Shown one piece after another: positions 47,337-58,772 of a stretch of 64,000 bases of DNA. Each line of letters starts with the position of its first letter. Positions within the stretch are counted from its first letter, which is position 1. The position numbers were made by a program, and so were the translations under genes. The stretch is from Trichobilharzia szidati (lineage: Eukaryota; Platyhelminthes; Trematoda; Strigeidida; Schistosomatidae): NCBI GenBank assembly GCA_944472155.2, contig OX235277.1, forward strand, positions 13,712,804 to 13,776,803, in the 5' to 3' direction. Under the pieces are notes generated by a model. The model searched no databases. It saw nothing but the letters and a program-made list of their open reading frames with translations, and was not told the DNA's origin.

Positions 47337-47474
47337 TAATATAAAGTCTAATCGAAACTAAAACACAAATATTGGAAATTGAAATTTTTATGCATCAAAT
47401 TTTCATTTACTGAACGCAGTTTGAATCATGAGAAATTTGAAAACGTTGTAGATAACAGTAGGTGGAAAAAAGCA

Positions 47475-47557
47475 TTAAGGAATGAGTAGAAAAAAGCCTA
47501 ATAAATAAACGCATAAGCTTAGTATGAGAATTAGTAGTACGCATAAGAACAATGCAC
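47475..47557 (-). CDS. Gene C last exon: C-terminal membrane helix and stop
   Basis: 83 nt after TTGTTAATTTCAG, encodes ALFLCVLLIL...LLGFFLLIP and TAA at 47477-47475. Intact, unlike the C-prime copy. Confidence 0.82.
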
Positions 47558-50500
47558 CTGAAATTAACAAAATGTTCAGTATTACAAGTGAGATATATAC
47601 ATATATATATTTCAAATTAATGAATACGAAAGAGGTTATATATTACATGATTCATTCAACGTTCTTCAGAACGTACTTATATCCTTTCTTATACTGTGCA
47701 GTGAGAAAATTCAAGCAAGGAATGTGCCAGGAGGATTCCTAATCATTTATATGTATGACACGAAAGCGATTTGGGAGTATTTACAGTGCTTTTAACTGTG
47801 TGCAGAGTTAACGATCACTAAACAAATGTGGTCTTGATCTTAGCTGTCCAAATGTTGTTAGCCGCAACAGTCTCCTCATCAATAGTGATTGTTATTGCTA
47901 ATTAAATAAGAGAAACCACTGCGTATAAGAATAAAATCTTCCGATCACTGAGCATATCTGATTGTTTACATTTCCACTTCTTTGTATCCGATTGTCTAGT
48001 TCTGATCCGTTCGTGAGGCATACAAAAATACCAACATTACATTAGAGGATGGGATCTGGAATTATGCTGTCACATTTAAAGCATGAAATGGAAGCTGAAA
48101 CCATAGCTCACTCTACTTCACTTCTTCAATTTGTCTTTCAGTATTTCACTTTAATCGGAAATTACCTGACTGTAAAACTAACGATAAAGTTGCTTGTTTT
48201 AAGCCTGTCATAAATCCTTAGTGTAAAGAATTTATTACCAAACCAGGCACTTTACACCGAACGTGTTACTCGGAATTTTGTGACAGAAAACGTTTGCATA
48301 AATACAGAAGCCGTAAACGTTTGTCGGTCAAAATTTGCTATAAGTCTTCACAGATGAAATTTTCACATGGAGTACATTTTGTTGTAACACTCATGTAACT
48401 CAAATTGATCAAAAATTTGCATTGTTCCAGTCAGCAAATTCATCAATGCTGTCAGAAAATGAAAGTAAACGGTTATCTTCACAAAGAATTTTTCAAACAT
48501 TATCATACTATTTAAGCCGGTGTTCTCTGATTATTATTGACTGGAATCAACCAAGTTTATGGATATCTTACAAACATTTGCGGCACTCTTCACATAAGTT
48601 TACATTAACTTTATTAGGTTCCGTTCATAAAGCAAATCCAAACTTACTCAATTTTTCTAAAGTGAAAATGCGGAAATCTCTCAACAAAATCATTGGATTA
48701 AATTCAAAAATAATCATTTACTGGAAGAAAATCTTCTTTAAAAATGCAAAGCTATTATTAAGCAAATCTTTAAAGGACACATCCCAGAAAACAAGTCGTG
48801 TATATGTTGATGTGAAAATAAAAGACACTCATCCTTCGTAAGAATATCAGACCTAAAAGTGACAGAAACTATCAACAGTTGGACATATTTACTGCTTGCA
48901 ATATCTTTCAGCCTGATATATTTCTATAAAGAAGAGAACACGAAGATCAGCAAAGATATCTTTTCGGCGATTTAATTTTCAAAAGCTGTACAATCGCATT
49001 TAAATACATAATTTTACATGGAGACAATTCTTGTTTGATTCTATGTAATTACGACGGCGAATGAAAGGTGACAATTATTTCTAACTAGATATGGTTTTTA
49101 CGAGGGGCTTAGAAAACACAAATAAGCAGTTTGCACTAAGTAAACTAACTGTTCTAAATGTCGCTATTTTTAATTCAATGTAATATTCACTTACGGCCTC
49201 GCTTGTCTGTACGGTTGGTCAACAAGAATATTTTGGAGAGTCTTTCTCACACCCAGAAACCTGTTAAACAAATGACTAGTTAAAGAATGATTCGCTTTAT
49301 ACACTACGCCCACTTAGCTCCGTTTTAGTGTGAGAAAAACTATTCTCAACAATGCAAATATTGCCCTTCTTTAGATTATGTAGTATTTCTCAATAACGCT
49401 CCTTGAACCTGACCCATCATCATGCATTAATCAGTTTATGCTAAAATAACCATGAAAAGTTAACCTACGATAAAATTTCTCAGTGAGGAGTGAAAAGCGG
49501 ACTAAAGCAAATTTATAAACGTTTATTCAGGGAATTTAACTCGATGTGAACGATAAATCAGAATCTGTCAACGGATTTGAATTGTGATCCTGACTGAGGA
49601 TTTGCCGATTTCTTCTTCATGTATATTTTAGTATCCGCATCACATCATTTAAGTCTGACCACTTAACCACGTATATATATAAGTTGCTTCTCTATCAAAA
49701 GCCTAAAAGGATTAGAAAGTTAAATCTACAAATTTCTGTATACAGTGATAGGACAATCGCAAGTATCAGTTGTCATGGTTTCATGTAACACAGTCATCAA
49801 TACTTCATCAGTTTATGCTCATGTGCAAATTATTGTAAGCTGTATATACACACACTCCCTTCACATTTAAACAAATATAATCATCTTAATGCGATTTTCA
49901 AATGAATGTATTCATTGTATAACCTCAAAAAAACAACCAATAGTCTCACCTTCATCTTCACGCACTTCATTATACTCTGTAGGCGAATTTAAAAGTATTA
50001 TGAACATCTTCTGTTCCCTCGAAATTCTGTTCCAATTCAGTAAATGAATAAATTTGGTTCAGAGTGTGTTAACTTCCACAGGTGGACATTTATTTCAAAC
50101 ATTGAAGTATGTGACTAATGAGTGTTAAGATATGATACCTAATATTGTCTGATCTTAACTCAACTGTAAAATATCGAAATTTTATACCTAAAGACATTAT
50201 TTAAATAAAGACCATACAACCCCAATTCACGACAACAAAGTGTCCCTAAAGGTGTATTAAGTACAGTTATTTTCAACATAATGTGAAGAGAGAATAACAA
50301 TTTCCTGACTAAGCGATTGAACTAGGTTCAAGGTAGGATATAATTTATAACTGCTTGAAAACGCTACTTTGGGTTTAATTTCCATGCTAATACATTATAC
50401 TCATAGTGTTGGCTCAAAAATATTGACATTTGTTGTATTATTCCATTTTCAGTTCCAAGTTTGAATTGAGAACCCCTCAAGGCATCAAGATGAAAGATAT

Positions 50501-53500
50501 AAAGTCAGGTATATGTGTATAAATATAATAGAACCCTGTAAATCCTACATCGATGATGATGCTTCCTGGAATAGAGCATAAAAATCAGCACAGTTTATAC
50601 TTACGCCCTGACATCACTGCAAATATCAGCAATTAGCTCTACAGTAATCACTGTTCACTGTTTCATGTAAAATAAATTTTAAGAATGAGAAATAGTCCAG
50701 CGATACAATTCATATTGAGATTATCAAACACAACATTTTTCTGAATACAGCTAGAGGTACATTAAAGGTTCAAACAACCTTGTCCAATTTACTAGCAGGA
50801 CTTATGAAAAACAGATGGAGAGACTAGAAAAAGTATCCTGGGACAATTCCCGTAACCATTTAAATAAGAGTAGAAATTAATTCTCCAATGCAATCCAGTG
50901 GAGAAACAAAAACCTTCCGGAAGCTTGTCAGTTAGTGTGCCTTCTTTCAGTAAATGCGAGATGTTTACACTATATTTGGCGCTTGCAGATAAACAAATGA
51001 CAAGATGTGATACAGAAGTGTTAGAAATCCGTGACAGCAGATTGAATGTAATTAAAGTCTGGGAATTGTTAACCAGAGGGTCAGTAATTCACCATGGTCA
51101 TCAAAGGATAAAAACCAGCATATTTAGGGAGTGGCTATCATGACGTCACAAAAATAATCGAATGTTCTCACGCAACGAGGATCAAATTCACCAGTACCTT
51201 GATAATAAGATTCAACAATAAACGGAGGAATGTTACAGTAAGACAAAGAGACACGTCAACAGACAACACAGGTCAGAAGAGGAAAAGAGTTCTTCGAATA
51301 AGTCTGAACAATAGTGGACAACATCTCAGTTGAATAGCAACATCGAAATTCTATTAGGTGATATAAATGAAAGGCGGATAAGGGGCAAACAATGCATTTT
51401 AACAATTCATCATGGATTGAGAAGCACTTCACTGGTGAAATGAATGACTTCGGAGACTTCCTTGAGGTAATACTTTAGTGACTGGTGTCACAAGACATGA
51501 GTTCTGCCAGATGAACACAGAAAAAATCAGATGGACTTCATCTCAATTTGACCGCGATCAAGTGGACAAAACATGGAAAAGAGAAGCAGATGAGTGATCA
51601 AAATATTTTCTAATGTGAAAGACTTTTGACAAAAAAATGATGGCACCTGCTATGAAAAGTGGAAGTCTTGAAAGCCACTCAGTAGTAAAGCTGAAAAGCA
51701 AGAGGAATGGGCTGAATTTCTTCGAGAAGCACTTAAGCGGACCTTGGAATAACAGTGAACAACACACGCCACTACTCCAAACGTCGTGGTGGAGATGAAA
51801 AGAAGGCACCTGCTGATCGGAAGTATGACTACCTTCTCAAAGTATCAAAGAAGAACAATTTGAAACTATATAAGAAATACCACACAAACTAGCTTCTCTC
51901 CACTTCAAACAAACACTAGACCGTGTAATCACGAAGAGATTAAAATATCCCTGGATGAAGGATTTCATCAGGAACAAGCTTGGCACTGTGAGTTATAATT
52001 CTGAAAACATTTGCGAAATTCACTTACAGCTGTATGCCGATGTTACATAATCAAAATTTTAAATGTACCTGTATACTGGAAACGTTTGATTTCCACAGAG
52101 GCATACCTATACATATTTCCTACTTCGTAAAATCATTTTCAAGAACAAGTGCGACTTTAAACTTACTCAGGGATTGATCTGCAAATATTTTTGCTTTGTT
52201 ACAAAGTAGGTATAACTTGTTGATAAATCTCACGTTAGTTGAACAAAATGAATGATATTATCACATCAGCAAATACAATAAGACCATGACAGCATATTTA
52301 AGTTTCCTCTCCTTGGGCAGAAATGAATAAATGGCTTTGAAAGTTTAACAGTTCCTGAATAAAGTGATTCATAATAGCCGGTCAGCTAGGCAGAGTTATT
52401 CCGAGGATGTGTGCGTAAATAATTCCCTGACAACCAATTTTTACTGGAAGAAAATCTTTCATGCAATACGATTCTTGAACACTCGCTGAAATTTGAACTC
52501 ACCTCATCACTATGACATTTACCAGTATCACCTGAGTTATATCACATTTTCCAAGTTATTAGGACGATTAAACTTATACACTCTCCTACTCACTATCCGG
52601 CAATTGTTAGTTCACTGAATTCGATGCTGTAAAGTGATATCCTCGTGTTATTTACTTCATTAGCATCCTAGTGAAGTTATTCGTCCCAGGACATTCACCT
52701 TAGTTGCTCATTTTAGACTATAAAATGAATATTTATCAAACACGTACTCTGATGTCAAACATACTGGTTCTTAAAATCTTCTGCATGAATGAATGTAAAT
52801 AATACTTACCTTTCACTATTATCGTAAATATTCGCGGTTAGATACACAGTGACTGTTGTTTTTACTAATATGTGCAAAGTAAATTGAAAGAACAAAGAGT
52901 AATTCATGACAGGCAACTTTTTCACTTTAGAATTAAGGGTAAGTAAGGAATCTGAACAGATTTGACAGTCATGGTAACTAGAAACATTTTAGCTTAGATA
53001 TAAAGTGCATTCATCAAATAGATGTGACCTGCAATGCCATACTCATAAAGCTTTCAAATTTACGCATTTCAGAGTCTGTTTTTATTACCTGCTCACCTAA
53101 CGGTCACATTCACTTTAAATTAGTTACATAAACAGAATAAACTAAAAATTTAAAAAGATATCTCAAGTGTGTTTTGTTGAATTTATTACTTTGAATCTGA
53201 AGGATGTTCAGTTTGAAAAGTGATGCCACTGTCATCACATTAGGCGGTAGAAGGATATCAGAAGTAATTACAGCGATATAGTACTGATTATAAAAATAAT
53301 TAGAGGAATTTGGAATATACAAGTCTTGCATATATCTCGTGATTTTATCAGCTACCACTCGTCCATCGTATATTTCAGTTGCTCTTTCATCAAACAAATA
53401 CCATCATTGGCTGTGACGCTAAATTTAAACTATCCACTGAACCCAACGTATTTTTTGAGAAAAAATCCCTTCCAGGCACAAATAGAAACAGTTGTTTTGT

Positions 53501-54992
53501 AGGCGGTTGCTTCGAAATAAAATTCATCTCGAGAATGGAATTGAAATATGCGATAGTTCAATAAATATGAATGATACGATTTATATGAGTATTCCAATGT
53601 CTTTATCAGGTAGCTCACATATATGATGTGGGGAGGCCGAAAATTCATTTCAAGGGTGAACATCCTGAAACGCCTATTGCCACGAAGCATAATCTAAAAG
53701 TGATTGACGGAAAAATGTAAACAAGCAGTCAGTGGAATATGTGGAAATGACCGTTTCCTTTCAACATCGAATCTGAGGAACCCGGAATGAAACTTACACT
53801 GATCTACATAGAAAGAGAATGAAAAACGGGAAACTATAGAATTTCTATGGTGCAGCTGAAATTATTCTCATCCAACGAACTGTTTTACTCCATCTTCCAT
53901 AAAAGAAGGTGAGTGGTATTAAGCTTTTTCTCATTAATTTGTCAACACAATGTCTTCTTCAGCTTACAGTTCAAGTTGAATTCAAATATGTGCAGCACTT
54001 TACACGCATTGAATCAAGACCTGTTAAGTTAGATTGCTCAGAAATCAAGAACTGCGAAAAATACGACTGAAAATCGAATATGGTTATAATTTGGATTTTG
54101 TTTCTGAGGTTTTCAACCAGTCACGACATGCCCTATCTCATAATATTCTGTCAAATGTATATATTAAATTTATTTATCGATATTCAGTAAACGGTCTTTT
54201 GTCTGAAGAAACAGTTATTGCAAGTATATCGAATCTTCATCAACAGATCTTCGTTAGTCATCAAATATATAAGCAAATGAGCTGCTTCTTAATACAAATA
54301 AAAGTTTCCACTGGTATTCTAGACAAGATAGATATTATCAGAAATAAACACTTAGTTTCTCCTTGCTCTTCACTAATGTAACACAAGTAGGAAGCGTTCA
54401 TACCTACCTAAAGGATCTATAGATTATTTTCACTTGTTTCATTTTCTAGTGAACCGATTCCATTTTTGTGCGAAAAACGGAATGTGCACATACATATGAA
54501 ATAACCTATACATATATATTTACGATTGTACATCTGCGGAAATGAATTCGCCACCAAAAACACACTCTTTACTGAATTATGATGATGTTGATTACTTATT
54601 ACATGAGTGCTTGATTTACCAAAATCCCTTAGCTCATTGATCATCATATTCTAATTGAACAATTTGCATGAATTACAATTTCAATGAAACTTACAAAAAC
54701 CTAATGTATACAAGGAGAATAAGAGTTGCAGAAATCACTAAGAAAAAAATGCATCCTAAAAAGTGAAATACTTTGTGTTTTAGTTGGTTGTAAATTAGCT
54801 TCAAGAATCACTTCAGGTCATCTGGTTCAAGTAAGTTTCTTTATTTCTTCTTATGTTTATGCGTGATCAAATGATTTAATACAACATTGTTTTCACATTT
54901 TCACAAATGGAAGGCAGAAGGAACTCACCCGCATTAGCTGTTTTGGAAATCAATGCAATGTTCAATAAAAACAAAAGACAATGGAAGCGCAT
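47475..54992 (-). CDS. Micro-exon gene C (MEG-like), complete, 10 coding exons
   Basis: Predicted 78-residue paralogue with exactly the exon lengths of gene A (64, 6, 6, 6, 9, 12, 12, 27, 12, 83 nt) and matching intron lengths (228-1637 nt). All junctions are phase 1 and the joined exons are open. Signal peptide MRFHCLLFLLNIALISKTANA; middle region GFYQLKGDTDQSLMMSGQ, then YNEVREDEDKRGRA, strongly charged; hydrophobic C-terminal helix LFLCVLLILI...FFLLIP. A and C are the closest pair, yet they differ in most residues from exon 5 to exon 9 while the signal peptide and helix are better kept. The RTE element starts only about 140 bp beyond the stop, so the original 3' flank has been replaced. 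Confidence 0.8.
48166..48177 (-). other. Candidate optional 12-nt micro-exon of gene C
   Basis: CGTTAG|TTTTACAGTCAG|GTAATT on the minus strand; phase 1 and open, weak donor. Same place as the candidate at 1075 in gene A. Confidence 0.3.
48686..49787. repeat. Near-identical 1.1-kb duplicate, right copy
   Basis: Partner of 43050-44151. It spans gene C exon 9, part of intron 9 and the 3' part of intron 8. Beyond 49787 gene C continues with ordinary homology to gene A at about 2690. Confidence 0.75.
49195..49206 (-). CDS. Gene C exon 9: 12-nt micro-exon
   Basis: CGTACAG|ACAAGCGAGGCC|GTAAGTG on the minus strand; identical to the C-prime copy at 43559. Adds D K R G. Confidence 0.8.
49950..49976 (-). 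CDS. Gene C exon 8: 27-nt micro-exon
   Basis: Acceptor CCTACAG, donor GTGAGACT, encodes YNEVREDE in phase 1. Confidence 0.82.
50605..50616 (-). CDS. Gene C exon 7: 12-nt micro-exon
   Basis: ATTTGCAG|TGATGTCAGGGC|GTAAGTA on the minus strand; one base different from gene A. Confidence 0.78.
52167..52178 (-). CDS. Gene C exon 6: 12-nt micro-exon
   Basis: TATTTGCAG|ATCAATCCCTGA|GTAAGTTT on the minus strand. The TGA is out of frame; phase 1 reads D Q S L M. Confidence 0.77.
   Translation of the reverse strand: MNP
52523..52531 (-). CDS. Gene C exon 5: 9-nt micro-exon (donor uncertain)
   Basis: AACTCAG|GTGATACTG|GTAAATGTC on the minus strand. GTAAAT keeps the frame; the GTGAGTTC 20 nt further would make 29 nt and break it. 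Confidence 0.55.
52810..52815 (-). CDS. Gene C exon 4: 6-nt micro-exon
   Basis: GATAATAG|TGAAAG|GTAAGTATT on the minus strand; adds L K. Confidence 0.75.
53798..53803 (-). CDS. Gene C exon 3: 6-nt micro-exon
   Basis: TATGTAG|ATCAGT|GTAAGTTTC on the minus strand; adds Y Q. Confidence 0.78.
54695..54700 (-). CDS. Gene C exon 2: 6-nt micro-exon
   Basis: ACATTAG|GTTTTT|GTAAGTTT on the minus strand; same six bases as gene A. Confidence 0.8.
54929..54992 (-). CDS. Gene C exon 1: signal peptide
   Basis: 64 nt from ATG (54992-54990), then GTGAGTTC. 21 codons with hydrophobic core CLLFLLNIALI. Confidence 0.85.
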
Positions 54993-55034
54993 TTCTCTGT
55001 AGTTGTTCACTCAACAGTCAAGGATATACACTGA

Positions 55035-55042
55035 CTTATATA
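55035..55042 (-). promoter_or_regulatory. TATA box of gene C
   Basis: TATATAAG on the minus strand, about 45 nt before the start codon; flanks nearly identical to gene A. Confidence 0.7.
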
Positions 55043-56057
55043 ATCCAATATCCGAAACCTAGACAAATCAATTGCTATTTTCTAACAATGAAACCATATC
55101 TAAAGTTTAACTAGTAATCCATGAAAGCAGACAGCTATAAAAAATTTGTTTGCATGTTTAAGACAAACTAGATTGTGGTTTAACTGATGATGTCATGTAA
55201 AAGGCTGTTTGTCTGGACACTAAATGTGCTTGTTTTTTGAAGAAATCGAAAATAATCAGCAGTTGAAAAAAGATTTGGAGAAGTCGAATGTTAACTGAAT
55301 TACAGCTGTTGGACAAAAATCTTGTGAACGACTCTGATAGTAGTTATTTCCGATATTGCTTATGTTGACACAATTCTTATCACTTTAAATATACTAAATG
55401 CAAACTTCATCTTTACTGGTGAGCAAACCATGATAAGCGCAGAATGACTGAAAATATCTGGTATTTCCTTTGTCAAATTTTGGTCACTCATGTTTGCGAT
55501 TCCACTAAAAATCAAATAGAAGTGGTGCGTTGAAACATTTATTAGTGCTTCGATGAACGTCGAGCTGCTGAATGATTATATCAACTATATACTACATACA
55601 TCGATGCCGAAATTTCAGATTAAGCTGTATAGTGATGTTTTCTTGACTTATTTGCATTGAATAAATACACTAATATTGGAACTGATCACATGTGCTTGAT
55701 TCATACATACTTCGAAAGAATTGAGAATCAGGTAGCCAGATTATTCCCCACAATATTAAACTAGCTGACTGAAACCATATTTGTAAGATAACAACAAAAC
55801 CGAGAGGTGATCTGATGTTCATGACACGTTTCGACATTTTATTTATTCCAGTGAAGCTGTCGAACATCACAGTCTCATTAGTGCGCACATATGCACTCCT
55901 GGTAATTATTCATTGTTATTTGCCAATTATCTGCATTATGAATATGTTTATGAATTGTTTCAACATGTCTTCTTGTCATCTAGTCATTATTCAATTCTTC
56001 ACAAAGATTCCTCAAAGTGTCTCCTATGATGGCAATTCTTAATGGTTAAATGATATT
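55043..56057. other. 5' flank of gene C
   Basis: Homologous to 7667-8650 throughout, up to the shared RTE insertion. No gene called; the short ORFs (55670, 55815) are not conserved in frame. Confidence 0.5.
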
Positions 56058-56995
56058 TGATTATTATAATATTATTATTATTGTTTCCTTTAATTCCTAG
56101 GGGAACATACGGATTCAGCGGTGCGTCTCTATCGCGATCATTTCTCTGCTGGCGTTTTCACATGGCTCCAAGTCTGTCCACACGCTTTCATCTCCTCTTC
56201 ACATGACCTCCTCTAAGCCACCCTTGAATGACCAGCTTGCCACTTCCTTTTCGGGTTTCTTTCGAGGGCTTGTCTAGTGTGGTTTCCTCAGAGTATGGCC
56301 AATCCATCGCCATTTCTGCCTACCTATTTGTTTCACAATCGGTTCCTGGTTGGTTCGCTCCCAAAGATCTTTGTTGCTGATCTTTTCTGGCCATCTGATT
56401 TTGAGCGAAGACAGCTGTAATGAAAGTCTGTAGTTTGTTTGAGATGCTCTTTATGACGCACAGTGCAAGTCTCTGATCCGTACAGTGAGTAGCACTGACT
56501 GACTTCACATTGCAGTTGAAAATCCGGATCTTATTTTTGATGCTGAGTGCTGTTGACTCCCACACAGACTTGAGAGTAATGAGAGCTTGTCTTGCTTTTC
56601 CGATTCTTGTTTTGATATCCTCGTCAGTTCCGTTCGTCTGTAGTTGAAACGATGCTTCTCAGGTAAATAAAGGAGGTTGTTTGTTTCAGGTTCCTTCAAT
56701 TTATGCTGACTGTTGCTGTTACTGTTGGTGGTGTTGCCCAGGAATCTTAATCACCTTCGCTTACTCTGTGTTCACCTGAAGTCCTATCATTGATGCTTCT
56801 TCTGCCAACTTGTTGCTTTCCGCTTGCAGATCTTCCAGTTTGTGGGAAATCAGACATATATCATCGGCGAAGTCCAGATCCTCAAAGATTTTATGGTGAG
56901 TCCATTTTATGCCTGTTTCCTCATTGCCCACTGTCTGTCGCATTATCCAATCTACTGCAATCAGGAAAATCGTTGACGATAGTAGGCAGCGTTGT
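56058..56995 (-). mobile_element. RTE-clade retrotransposon fragment, older subfamily
   Basis: Minus-strand 3' part: RT from an RCLL/VDWIMRQT stretch (near 56950), DFADDICLISH (56870), then the C-terminal region in several broken frames and an AAT-type tail at 56058-56085. It differs clearly from the 44-kb element. The 3' end is shared with the fragment at 8652. Confidence 0.75.
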
Positions 56996-58558
56996 TGTAC
57001 TTCTGAGCACAGGAGTAAAACAAGGCTGCCTATTTGACAGAACCTGCTTAATTCACTTTTCAGTAATCCTTATTAGGAAATCCTCATACTTCTTGGGAAT
57101 TATCAAATAGAACTCCTCGAAATTTTATGAATTTAACTATGATTTTCAGGATAACGGCTATCAAGGAACTATACCCTAAGTTCCTATTGTCTCCAAGGAC
57201 TCTCGAATCGACAATTATACTGAGTACAATATCGACTTTAACTTCAAAACACATGGAATGACAAGACGCTGTATTATTCAGCAGTTAAAATCAATGCTAT
57301 GTACAAAGTCTATAAACAAATGTTTTACAAGGAATTTACTGCACGTTTATTGATATTCTTTCGCTCTTCTTCGCGCCTTCGAGTTGCCCGCCAATGACGA
57401 CGAAGACCAATGTTCAAACGTTCAATGTTCACAGTCATTGACAACGGTTACATCTTTAATTGCACGAAGCTTTACTACACAACTAATTCTGAGATATTTC
57501 CAAATAAGAACAATCAATCTAGTAAAAATATATACTTTACAATGACAAAAAATCAGACTTATTGTACTTTTTCCGGATCAGACCATTTACAGCATATAAG
57601 GCCAATATACTAAACGCCTCAATCTACATTTGGTAAACGTCATTCGAAGACGGACTTCGTTCCGGAGACCTGATCGAAAGTTCACCTGGCAATTGAATTT
57701 GTATGAGATGTGTACAAATGAGAGACCAACGAAAATTAACTGGAAGATAATGAAATTAGGAATGAGGGGAAGAACATCTGAGACTACATTGACAATTTTA
57801 GGTGTTGGATGAAATTATCATTAAACCATTTTCCTTAAAAAAACGGTAATATAGCATTTTATAGACGGCTATCGTGTCACGATACTCCAGTGCGGACGCT
57901 CACACTTGTGTAGACAGATAATCTTGAAAACAGTCTTCATGTCAATTTTATAAATAACATTCATGCTATGTTTTAGCTGAAGCCGTTTTCAACAATGTGC
58001 TACCTGTGTTTATCAACGTTTCACATTCTTCTATCATCCCTATATGTGTATATCCACACATATTATTTCCCATTCCATAGCCAACCTGATATGATAACGT
58101 GAGGACACATGATGTTTTATGTCCATGAATATCCATTAGCTTCAGTTTGTACACCACACAGCTGAATTACAATTATACCTAATTCATCTGTTCCAAAATG
58201 TACTGACTTTTCACACATGCTATTCAACTTCGAGCAATTAATTTGCAAGTAAATTGTCACTTGATTGGAAAATATCACAGCTTCTATCAACACTGAACTA
58301 CACGCTTTAACAAGTCACGCCCCATATTTACCCATAATCTTGATTGAGCACTCGTATTTTTAAAATTAAAATCAGCTGAAAGTGAACTTGTTACATTGGA
58401 TGGATTTTCAGTCAACCGTGTGATTATAAGCTGTACATCTTAAAATGACAGCATGATTTGTAATGAACTGAACTGCATTTCTGATATCTGGAGTTCGTCT
58501 ACAGCAGTCCATGTAAGTATTACTGATATAGCCAGGTACTTCATTCTATATTTCTACA
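56996..58558. other. Intergenic DNA with a possible RT scrap
   Basis: At about 57003-57036 the plus strand reads LSTGVKQGCL, like the RT box GVRQGC, directly next to the opposite-strand RTE fragment. It may be a scrap of a second element. The rest, to 58558, shows nothing recognisable. Confidence 0.35.
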
Positions 58559-58772
58559 TCGTCGGTGGCACAGTGGTTGGAACTCTCGCCGACCATGCAC
58601 ATGGTCCGGAGTTCGAACCCCTGCCGACGCACTCCCGATATCTATGGTCGGCCTGCAAATATTGGGCTACCGATATTCATGCTGAAAATTCCATCCTTGT
58701 ACTGAAAATATGGCGTGGCATCAAGCTGTAATCAAAAATTAAAAAAAATTAAAAAAAATTAAAAATAATCAA
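58559..58772 (+). mobile_element. tRNA-derived SINE, full length
   Basis: Head GTCGGTGGCACAGTGGTTGG (A-box-like), GGAGTTCGAACCCC (B box), body ending GCTGAAAATTCCATCC...GTGGCATCAAGCTG, then an AAAAATTAAAAAAAATT tail at 58733-58772. Same family as 21010-21202. Confidence 0.8.

Noticed and set aside
53110..53397. 95-codon minus-strand ORF with a partial homologue at 6069-6299
   Set aside because: Lies in intron 3 of genes C and A. The N-terminal part looks protein-like, but the frame is not kept over its length and it has no splice context.
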